Positions 24,272-28,777 of a DNA stretch of 28,777 nt are shown here, piece after piece (within the stretch, counting starts at the first letter, position 1; each line of letters starts with the position of its first letter). The notes below the pieces were generated by a model. It was given only the letters and a program-made list of their open reading frames with translations, had not been told where the DNA came from and did no database searches. Position numbers and translations under genes: made by a program. Origin of the DNA: a virus; IMG/VR virus record IMGVR_UViG_3300037961_003476, positions 1-28,777 of that record; one strand, given 5' to 3'.

Positions 24272-24314
24272 ATTATAGTGTAAAAAACGACGGTAGCATA
24301 CAAGTATGTGACAC
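24272..24314 (-). promoter_or_regulatory. Early promoter P2 (TATAAT; box GTGTCACA)
   Basis: TATAAT at 24272-24277; box GTGTCACA (minus) at 24307-24314, 29 nt upstream. No -35. The leader is GTATAAGAAACAAACAAAC before the ATG at 24244, with no Shine-Dalgarno. Confidence 0.65.
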
Positions 24315-24327
24315 TAATTAAAGTGTA

Positions 24328-24951
24328 CTAAATGGGCACCACATTTGCTGTAAATGTGATACGTTGATCGCTTGGGTTTGAGTCATAACCGTGAGTAATG
24401 TTTGATGGATAAACTAAGACATCACCCTCGGATTGTTTGAAAGTTGCTTCAGTCATATTGTAAGGAGATAATTCACTTGTATCGAGTTGAATAACTGGGT
24501 AAAAGTGAGAAGCAACGTTGCGCCGCCATTTCATATAAGCGTGTTGTTTCTCATCATAGTTAACAAGATAGGTGACAGAATAGAGGCAATTAGAATGCTC
24601 ATGAGGGGCATAGATTGCGTCTTTATTTGCAATTTCGAGATAAGAGTCTGAGAATCCAAAGTTTGTTTTATACTTGAGTGAGTTAGTATTGTGTAGATTG
24701 ACTGCGTTGATGATACATTGCGCGAGATCGGGAATATCTTGAATTAGTTGGTTATTTGGTCCAACTTGCAATACATTGTGACAAATTGCGTTTCGTTTGT
24801 GATCTGAGATGATATCTTGCTTTGACATCCATTCCAGGATTTTCGCTTTGATGTCATCATGATTAGGGAGAGAATAACGAGTAATAGGGACAGGAAATAA
24901 ACCGTAAGTTTCCTGCGTTACTGCATCATCTAGTGAATCTGATAAAGTCAT
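24328..24951 (-). CDS. 2OG-Fe(II) oxygenase-like protein
   Basis: 207 residues. Double-stranded beta-helix markers: H117 and H119 in APHEHSNCLYSVTYLVNY as the first ligand region, then FKQSEGDVLVYPSNITHGYD with H187 as the distal ligand, and R197 in QRITFTANVV as the likely 2-oxoglutarate contact. The usual second ligand is Asp or Glu; here HxH is seen, so E118 or H119 may serve. Such proteins are common in marine cyanophages; substrates are unknown, with protein or nucleic-acid hydroxylation often suggested. It lies downstream of the 60-aa and 112-aa genes, and a late promoter core (24973-24979) is 22 nt before the ATG. Confidence 0.85.
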   Translation of the reverse strand: MTLSDSLDDAVTQETYGLFPVPITRYSLPNHDDIKAKILEWMSKQDIISDHKRNAICHNVLQVGPNNQLIQDIPDLAQCIINAVNLHNTNSLKYKTNFGFSDSYLEIANKDAIYAPHEHSNCLYSVTYLVNYDEKQHAYMKWRRNVASHFYPVIQLDTSELSPYNMTEATFKQSEGDVLVYPSNITHGYDSNPSDQRITFTANVVPI

Positions 24952-24972
24952 GATTAAGGGGAGAATCGTCGC

Positions 24973-24979
24973 TATTTAT
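24973..24979 (-). promoter_or_regulatory. T4-type late promoter core (GATAAATA) before the oxygenase gene
   Basis: The minus strand reads AGATAAATAG between the 60-aa gene stop and the oxygenase ATG (24951). It would give late expression of the oxygenase independent of the early operon from P3. The core is only one motif long, so moderate confidence. Confidence 0.4.
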
Positions 24980-25162
24980 CTATTGTAGCATATCATTAAA
25001 CCTCTTTTGTGCATCCTCTGCGATTGCTGGTAGATAACCTAAATCAGAATTTTGATCCAGTGCATCTAGTTGATCTGAGGTGAGATTGTGTGCTTTTCTG
25101 TAATCCTCCCATGCTTCATCGTAACAGGTTTCATACAGTGATTCATGATGTAAAATGCTCAT
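24980..25162 (-). CDS. Small acidic protein (60 aa)
   Basis: 60 residues, acidic and helical: MSILHHESLYETCYDEAWED, then HNLTSDQLDALDQ and EDAQKRFNDMLQ. The pattern 'MSILHHExLxExxxxEAWExY' is one I associate with small T4-like cyanophage proteins of unknown function. It follows the 112-aa gene after 3 nt and precedes the oxygenase, within the P3 operon. Confidence 0.88.
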   Translation of the reverse strand: MSILHHESLYETCYDEAWEDYRKAHNLTSDQLDALDQNSDLGYLPAIAEDAQKRFNDMLQ

Positions 25163-25165
25163 TGA

Positions 25166-25504
25166 TTATGCTCCTGCGAAAGTGTCAAATGTGAATCCGT
25201 TAGTGAATTCCTTAACTACACCATTTTCGCGGACATACCACACATAATCTTTCTGAAATACACCATCAGTGAAAGCATTACCAAATTCGTTGATAAGTGC
25301 ATTCAAACGTGATTTAGTGGTGTTTGACTGCCAACCGCCATCGAAAATAGTAAGAATGCCGCCACATACTTCAGCGATCTTGTTACCATGTAGGCGGACG
25401 ATTGAGATGCCTTCGTGCTCATTGAAATACACTGAAGTGTTTGAGTTAGTCCAGTTAGCGTTGTTTGCTACTGCTTGATTCATTTGCTTTTCGATCTTAC
25501 GCAT
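25166..25504 (-). CDS. Conserved-looking hypothetical protein (112 aa)
   Basis: I choose the ATG at 25504 (MRKIEKQMNQAVANN) over an upstream ATG at 25546, because the -10 element of P3 lies at 25535-25540, inside the longer frame. The protein has alternating strands (NTSVYFNEHEGISIVRLHGN, AEVCGGILTIFDGGW), a helix KSRLNALINEFG and FQKDYVWYVREN. It looks like a compact alpha+beta domain common in marine T4-like phages with no known role. First gene of the P3 operon with the 60-aa and oxygenase genes. Confidence 0.88.
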   Translation of the reverse strand: MRKIEKQMNQAVANNANWTNSNTSVYFNEHEGISIVRLHGNKIAEVCGGILTIFDGGWQSNTTKSRLNALINEFGNAFTDGVFQKDYVWYVRENGVVKEFTNGFTFDTFAGA

Positions 25505-25534
25505 GTTTCTTAGGTGTGTTTGTTTGATACTCTT

Positions 25535-25577
25535 ATTATAGGGCATAATGAGGCGGTGCCTACATCATGTGTGCCAC
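25535..25577 (-). promoter_or_regulatory. Early promoter P3 (TATAAT; box GTGGCACA)
   Basis: TATAAT at 25535-25540; box GTGGCACA (minus) at 25570-25577, 29 nt upstream. The 30-nt leader ends ACACCTAAGAAACATG, nearly the same as at P4, with no Shine-Dalgarno. It drives the 112-aa, 60-aa and oxygenase genes. Confidence 0.65.
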
Positions 25578-25581
25578 TATC

Positions 25582-25752
25582 TCAACTGTCCTGTGCAATG
25601 TCCCACATTGCATTAAAATTGTGTAACCATTGAATGTGCTTTTCATCCATGTCGGTTAAATCCTGCTCATCTGCTGAAACATAGGGAAGACCATGTTTTG
25701 TGCAATAATCTTCGTAAACATCAGTGAGGAAATCAATTTTGTCCATGATCAT
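25582..25752 (-). CDS. Small hypothetical protein (56 aa)
   Basis: 56 residues (54 if translation begins at the second ATG, 25746): MIMDKIDFLTDVYEDYCTKH, a LPYVSADEQDL turn, then IQWLHNFNAMWDIAQDS. Acidic, two helices with conserved-looking Trp. The style MDKIDFLTxxYExxC...GLPxxSADE is typical of small proteins in marine T4-like phages; no function is known to me. It is a monocistronic early unit under P4, upstream of the P3 box. Confidence 0.82.
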   Translation of the reverse strand: MIMDKIDFLTDVYEDYCTKHGLPYVSADEQDLTDMDEKHIQWLHNFNAMWDIAQDS

Positions 25753-25774
25753 GTTTCTAGGTGTCGTTAATACT

Positions 25775-25817
25775 ATTATAATGAATAATTAGGTGGCACA
25801 TAGTATTATTGTGCCAC
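25775..25817 (-). promoter_or_regulatory. Early promoter P4 with GTGGCACA box in an 8-bp dyad
   Basis: TATAAT at 25775-25780; box GTGGCACA (minus) at 25810-25817, 29 nt upstream; second arm 25793-25800 with a 9-nt loop. The sequence from the dyad to the leader (AATTATTCATTATAATAGTATTAAC) is almost the same as at P1, so the two are copies of one cassette. Confidence 0.68.
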
Positions 25818-25829
25818 TTAATAAATTGG

Positions 25830-27092
25830 TTAGACTAATGCCGTGGCGGGGACACCTTTGACAAAAATCTCATCAGTCACACGTTGTAAACGTTTGATGA
25901 TGTTTGCACCGTGATTGCGATGCACTGGAATTGTCACAAATCCTGTTGGTTTGTTGTAAAATGCCCATTGCTGTGGTTGTAACTCACCTGACTGAAGTCT
26001 CTGAGCATCATCACGATCGAGACGGATAACTCTCCCGATTGTTTGTGCCATCTCAACAACGTTGAGATTTCTGAGTAGAATGCAATGAGTTAATCCTGGA
26101 ACATTGATCCCTTCACTCAAAATAGAATAGTGAAACAATACAAACTTGCGTCCCTTCTCTTTGCCCCACTCGGTGAGAGTATTGAAGAATACTTCGCGGG
26201 ATACTTTAGTGCGGTTGACATATGCACCAAATTTAGAGGTGACATGCATCACATCGTAACCACGCTCTGATAACTCATGAATCAAATCTGTATGACCTAG
26301 GATATTACCAAGGATGCGAGAAGAGGGGACAGCAACTAACACTTTCGCCGCGTGTGTCTCATCTAGATTGTCGATGATATCCTGCACGGTGTTACTGTGG
26401 ACCATGTGAGGATTCTTTCTATCAACTGTGTGATCTGTTTCAAAAGGGACAATAGTGGGCGGAAGAATGTGACCGCCTTCGATCAATTCAGGTGCGGGGA
26501 CATTCTCAAGAATAGGACCAAAGATAGCACGGTTATTCATGCCACGGTCATGCTTATTTGAAATGCGTGGTGTAGCAGTGAAGAAATACTTTTTAGTCGC
26601 AATGTCACTCATAGCAGCAACACTCACAAAAAAGTGCTTAGTGCATCCGTTATGTGCTTCATCAAAATAGATTGCATCTACATCGATACCACTATCAACA
26701 ACGCGGCGCAATGAGTGATAAGTTGTGAAGATAATGCAAGACTCATTGGCAGCACGCGCAGTGTCATTGAATAAAGCAAGTTTGTGTGACTTAGTTGTGC
26801 TGAAATGGTGTGTTTCACCAGAGTGGCAATGCGCGACATGTGTCCATGTTGCGGGGATAATGCTCATAAACTCATCGCTGAGTTGATTAGCAAGAAGAAT
26901 GCGCGGCGCAACAACAACAATAGTGCGCGGGGCATCGTTAAGCAATGCGCGGCAATGCTCGATCATGATAATAGTCTTGCCACCACCAGTGGGGACAATG
27001 ATTTGACCATGATCAGCGCCATTCATTGCAGCAAGTGAGCGGGATTGATGAGGGCGGAGAGTGATGGTCAAAATGCGTTTCTGTCGATGCAT
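25830..27092 (-). CDS. Superfamily II DEAH-box helicase
   Basis: 420 residues. Motifs: Q-like LRPHQ (12-16), motif I PTGGGKT (34-40), Ia VAPRILLANQ (61-70), II DEAH (144-147), III TATP (172-175), V ILSEGINVPGL (324-334), VI QTIGRVIRL (350-358). This is the Res/UvsW-like DEAD/DEAH helicase type; no nuclease or other domain is attached. It may remodel replication or recombination forks or act in host takeover (inference). The ATG at 27092 lies 2 nt after a TATAAT, so the mRNA would be leaderless, or a downstream non-ATG codon is used; motif I rules out M23. Parts of the coding DNA carry GC-rich runs (GCGCGGCG) unlike its neighbours. Confidence 0.92.
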   Translation of the reverse strand: MHRQKRILTITLRPHQSRSLAAMNGADHGQIIVPTGGGKTIIMIEHCRALLNDAPRTIVVVAPRILLANQLSDEFMSIIPATWTHVAHCHSGETHHFSTTKSHKLALFNDTARAANESCIIFTTYHSLRRVVDSGIDVDAIYFDEAHNGCTKHFFVSVAAMSDIATKKYFFTATPRISNKHDRGMNNRAIFGPILENVPAPELIEGGHILPPTIVPFETDHTVDRKNPHMVHSNTVQDIIDNLDETHAAKVLVAVPSSRILGNILGHTDLIHELSERGYDVMHVTSKFGAYVNRTKVSREVFFNTLTEWGKEKGRKFVLFHYSILSEGINVPGLTHCILLRNLNVVEMAQTIGRVIRLDRDDAQRLQSGELQPQQWAFYNKPTGFVTIPVHRNHGANIIKRLQRVTDEIFVKGVPATALV

Positions 27093-27094
27093 CT

Positions 27095-27139
27095 ATTATA
27101 CACATAAAAAAGCACCCTTGACAGGGTGCCTTGTGACAG
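27095..27139 (-). promoter_or_regulatory. Early promoter P6 (TATAAT; box CTGTCACA)
   Basis: TATAAT at 27095-27100; box CTGTCACA (minus) at 27132-27139, 31 nt upstream. A perfect terminator lies between them. The start codon of the helicase is 2 nt downstream. Confidence 0.5.
27105..27129 (-). terminator. Rho-independent terminator after the 51-aa gene
   Basis: The minus strand has GCACCCT, loop GTCA, AGGGTGC (7-bp perfect stem) followed by TTTTTT (27106-27111). It follows the 51-aa gene stop by about 15 nt and lies inside the P6 box-to-hexamer interval, so it separates that operon from the helicase unit. Confidence 0.88.
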
Positions 27140-27143
27140 TTAA

Positions 27144-27299
27144 TCAATCGGACAACGGTCCACGCGGTGTCCTAACAACTTTCTCGTTGTTAATAACATC
27201 CTGTAAATATGGACTCAATTTCTTATCTGAAGTCTTTGCAGGTTTCGTCGTATCCTGCTCCGATGGGGACGGATTTGCAGAGTCTTTGGAGTTTGGCAT
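27144..27299 (-). CDS. Small Pro/Ser/Lys-rich protein (51 aa), overlaps the membrane-protein gene
   Basis: 51 residues: MPNSKDSANPSPSEQDTTKP, KKLSPYLQDVINNEKVV and RTPRGPLSD; hydrophilic, probably disordered N-terminus. It ends about 15 nt before a strong terminator, which supports the frame as the last gene of its operon. Its first 77 nt overlap the 53-aa membrane-protein gene in another frame. It has no Cys lipobox, so it is not an Rz1-type lipoprotein. No ribosome site is visible; it may depend on translation of the gene it overlaps. Confidence 0.55.
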   Translation of the reverse strand: MPNSKDSANPSPSEQDTTKPAKTSDKKLSPYLQDVINNEKVVRTPRGPLSD

Positions 27300-27384
27300 C
27301 TTGAATCTTTGAAATTGTGTTGATAGCAGAGATCCCTATATTTGTGCCTATGATGAGCACGAGAGCGGCAAGAAATAGTCTCAC
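27223..27384 (-). CDS. Small membrane or exported protein (53 aa, GTG start)
   Basis: 53 residues: M(V)RLFLAALVLIIGTNIGIS forms an N-terminal membrane helix or signal anchor, followed by IQDAKLQRLCKSVPIGAGYD and ETCKDFR with two Cys outside the membrane. The GTG has a strong ribosome-binding site (GGAGG, 7 nt before it) and forms a GTGA overlap with the stop of the 112-aa gene. It overlaps the 51-aa gene in a second frame. Function unknown; position at the end of an early operon suggests a host-membrane effector (inference). Confidence 0.68.
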   Translation of the reverse strand: MRLFLAALVLIIGTNIGISAINTISKIQDAKLQRLCKSVPIGAGYDETCKDFR

Positions 27385-27719
27385 TTCATTGCCTCCAGTG
27401 CGTTGCGATGTTGGTCATTAAATATCGCTTGAGATACTGGTTGATTGATGTATTCAAAAATGAATTGCTTACACTCGTCAATAGTATCAAATGAGCATAT
27501 GTAAGGGAAATGATAGATTAGCACATTGTCCGCTGTATATTGCTGACGACGTGCATTTACTCGGTATTTGTTACCTTCTGCCATATTTTCAGTGATCTGA
27601 AACGCTGGCACTTTTTGACCTGCATCATTATAAATGCAGTCATATTGGATGAATACCTCTTCACAAAAGAGGATAGAATTAGCGATCTTGGTGGAATCAA
27701 TGTCGATAGTCTCAGTCAT
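27381..27719 (-). CDS. Hypothetical protein (112 aa)
   Basis: 112 residues, mixed alpha/beta: MTETIDIDSTKIANSILFCE, then QYDCIYNDAGQKVPAFQI, NKYRVNARRQQYTADN, VLIYHFPYICSFDTID and ECKQFIFEYINQP. Three Cys are present. I recognise no family. It follows the 69-aa gene by 21 nt within the P5 operon and its 3' end carries the ribosome site and GTGA overlap for the membrane-protein gene. Confidence 0.85.
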   Translation of the reverse strand: MTETIDIDSTKIANSILFCEEVFIQYDCIYNDAGQKVPAFQITENMAEGNKYRVNARRQQYTADNVLIYHFPYICSFDTIDECKQFIFEYINQPVSQAIFNDQHRNALEAMK

Positions 27720-27740
27720 GATAATTCAGTGTAATAGATT

Positions 27741-27950
27741 TCAGGAAAAATAGCAAGAATCCTGTGCTTCCTGATAGACATCATAAAAGAGGTCAAATGC
27801 CTTCTCATCGTGTGCAAAGGGGCGAGACTGGTCACAAACCCAGTCATATGCCATATCCAGATCAACGTCGTTGACGAGCAGGAAAGCGGGCAGGGCATCC
27901 AGTGCCTGCAGGAAAGAAGAATCGGTGAGAAGCATGGTTTTGTTTGTCAT
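27741..27950 (-). CDS. Small acidic hypothetical protein (69 aa)
   Basis: 69 residues: MTNKTMLLTDSSFLQALDAL, then PAFLLVNDVDLDMAYDWVCD, DEKAFDLFYDVYQEAQDSC. Acidic, helical; no family recognised. The first ATG lies only 6 nt after TATAAT of P5. The next ATG at 27935 (residue 6) would give an A/C-rich leader (ACAAACAAAACC) like those of the other early genes, so it may be the true start; I keep the longer form. First gene of the operon with the 112-aa, 53-aa and 51-aa genes. Confidence 0.82.
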   Translation of the reverse strand: MTNKTMLLTDSSFLQALDALPAFLLVNDVDLDMAYDWVCDQSRPFAHDEKAFDLFYDVYQEAQDSCYFS

Positions 27951-27956
27951 GTGCCC

Positions 27957-28001
27957 ATTATAAGCATAGATGGGCAGGGATTGCTATCGACGTTGTGCCA
28001 C
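27957..28001 (-). promoter_or_regulatory. Early promoter P5 (TATAAT; box GTGGCACA)
   Basis: TATAAT at 27957-27962; box GTGGCACA (minus) at 27994-28001, 31 nt upstream. No -35. It drives the 69-aa, 112-aa and membrane-protein genes to the terminator at 27105-27129. Confidence 0.62.
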
Positions 28002-28005
28002 TGTG

Positions 28006-28188
28006 TCAGGTGTCTGAGAGCAGGTCATCTGGGTGACATGTTGCTTTCGCATATTGCCGCCTTAATTCATACTTAACCCTATTAAGGTGTTGTTGTAAGT
28101 ATTTTGTATAATCTAGTGCCTTAATGATGACCTCTAGATTATCGACATGTTGCAATGCCATTTTAATTTCGGCAGCGGTATTACTCAT
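28006..28188 (-). CDS. Small helical protein (60 aa)
   Basis: 60 residues: MSNTAAEIKMALQHVDNLEV, then TKYLQQHLNRVKYELRRQ; two amphipathic helices with heptad-like Leu spacing and a basic middle, ending in CHPDDLLSDT. Probably a coiled-coil or DNA-binding helix pair; no family is named. It shares one base with the stop of the 65-aa gene, so it is the last of a four-gene coupled run from the right edge. Confidence 0.85.
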   Translation of the reverse strand: MSNTAAEIKMALQHVDNLEVIIKALDYTKYLQQHLNRVKYELRRQYAKATCHPDDLLSDT

Positions 28189-28385
28189 TAACTAAGTGTG
28201 CAATTTGGAATGAAAATAAACTCATAGGCACCATCCATAGGATCGCGACCATCAACAACCCACTCATTATAAATGCTAGTTGCATCCTCACGGCGGTCAT
28301 CCTCAATGCATTGTTTCATAGCATCGAGAAGTGAATCTCCCATATTATCTAGGGATGTTTCTTTCTCATTGATGTCGTAATTCAT
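28188..28385 (-). CDS. Small acidic protein (65 aa)
   Basis: 65 residues, acidic: MNYDINEKETSLDNMGDSLL, then DAMKQCIEDDRREDATS and IYNEWVVDGRDPMDGAYEF. No domain recognised. The ATG overlaps the stop of the 79-aa gene (28382-28385), so it is coupled to it. Unknown role. Confidence 0.85.
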   Translation of the reverse strand: MNYDINEKETSLDNMGDSLLDAMKQCIEDDRREDATSIYNEWVVDGRDPMDGAYEFIFIPNCTLS

Positions 28386-28621
28386 TTGATGTAAGAATTG
28401 GGTTGACTGTAATACTCTACAACTTCATCGTAGAGTGATTTAGGAGAGGGATCCAGATCCCTCAATGTTTGCTCACCGTAATTCTCTACGATCTCATCGC
28501 GTAGATCATCATCGGTTGAGTCAGAATATCCATCTAGCAATAAATCATATGCTAGTTGATAGATTGAATCGCTGTCCATGTTGTCCAGTTGGTGTTGAAT
28601 GTAGCGATCGCGTAAACTCAT
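28382..28621 (-). CDS. Small acidic protein (79 aa)
   Basis: 79 residues, strongly acidic (about a quarter Asp/Glu): MSLRDRYIQHQLDNMDSDSI, then YQLAYDLLLDGYSDSTDDDL, RDEIVENYGEQTLRDLD and LYDEVVEYYSQ. Repeated Tyr/acidic helices; such acidic small phage proteins can mimic DNA or bind host proteins, but this is speculation. The ATG overlaps the stop of the membrane-protein gene (28618-28621). Confidence 0.85.
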   Translation of the reverse strand: MSLRDRYIQHQLDNMDSDSIYQLAYDLLLDGYSDSTDDDLRDEIVENYGEQTLRDLDPSPKSLYDEVVEYYSQPNSYIK

Positions 28622-28746
28622 TTTCTTAGTGGTGAATTGTAGTAACGTGTGAATGCAGTATACAGAATAATGAGAGTTGATGCAACTCCAATAAATCCAA
28701 TTACTGTGACTGCATCGCCAGTGAAGTTGAAAGTGTCAGGTGTCAT
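28618..28746 (-). CDS. Small single-pass membrane protein (42 aa)
   Basis: 42 residues: MTPDTFNFTGDAVTV followed by a hydrophobic helix (IGFIGVASTLIILYTAF) and a basic tail (TRYYNSPLRK), so N-out/C-in topology by the positive-inside rule. Its stop overlaps the 79-aa gene start (ATGA), which supports the frame. No promoter can be judged because the window ends 31 nt upstream. Role unknown. Confidence 0.68.
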   Translation of the reverse strand: MTPDTFNFTGDAVTVIGFIGVASTLIILYTAFTRYYNSPLRK

Positions 28747-28777
28747 CGATAAACTGCTTTGAAGAATAAAATAATAC

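Noticed and set aside
27144-27384. Spanin (Rz/Rz1) pair
   Set aside because: The embedded protein lacks a signal peptide and lipobox Cys, and the genes are in an early operon rather than a lysis cassette.
27716-27898. A 60-codon minus-strand open frame overlapping the 69-aa gene
   Set aside because: It is an alternative frame almost fully inside the 69-aa gene, with less phage-like composition (Met/Thr/Ser-rich) and no promoter or ribosome site of its own.

Overview
The window is part of the genome of a T4-like cyanomyovirus (Synechococcus/Prochlorococcus-type phage). The assignment rests on a gp25 - gp6 baseplate-wedge pair, a YHYH-domain giant virion protein, an NlpC/P60 tail peptidase, T4-type late promoter cores (ATAAATA), and many tiny tightly overlapping genes of the kind found in marine cyanophages. 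Every gene I can support is on the minus strand, so transcription runs from high to low coordinates. I saw no tRNA, rRNA, CRISPR array, insertion sequence or integrase.

Right part (about 23.5-28.8 kb): an early or accessory block of small genes. It holds a DEAH-box superfamily II helicase (25830-27092), a 2OG-Fe(II) oxygenase-like protein (24328-24951), two small membrane proteins, and about ten conserved-looking small proteins of unknown function. Seven promoters here and at the boundary share one architecture: a -10 hexamer (TATAAT or TATATT) preceded, 29-31 nt upstream, by an 8-bp box of the type GTGGCACA / GTGTCACA / CTGTCACA. Six of the seven lack a recognisable -35. The four with ordinary-length leaders lack a Shine-Dalgarno sequence and are A/C-rich. 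This looks like a phage-specific early promoter class.

Boundary (23250-23488): a 239-nt gap with a perfect DnaA box (TTATCCACA), two diverged boxes matching or close to the cyanobacterial form (TTTTCCACA, ATTTCCACA), an A+T-rich stretch, an early promoter and a late promoter core. A further TTTTCCACA lies inside the adjacent gene. This is a candidate replication origin.

Left part (1-23.2 kb): late structural genes. In order of transcription these are: a run of four small genes coupled by ATGA overlaps; an NlpC/P60 peptidase; an AbrB-like 54-residue protein; a small coiled-coil protein; a 1294-residue Cys-rich virion protein with DUF5648-like repeats; a Cys/Pro-rich 177-residue protein (possible spike-tip role); three small genes; then a late promoter and the wedge operon gp25 - gp6 - giant protein. 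The giant gene starts at 13341, stays open to the left edge (4447 codons without a stop) and is not finished. It is a mosaic of a conserved N-terminal phage region, three arrays of about 40-residue GxGY repeats, a split YHYH domain, a canonical EF-hand loop, a propeller-like region, a LamG-like lectin fold, two copies of a carbohydrate-binding-like module, and further repeats that continue off the edge. Its position after gp6 and its composition suggest a baseplate- or fibre-associated host-recognition protein.
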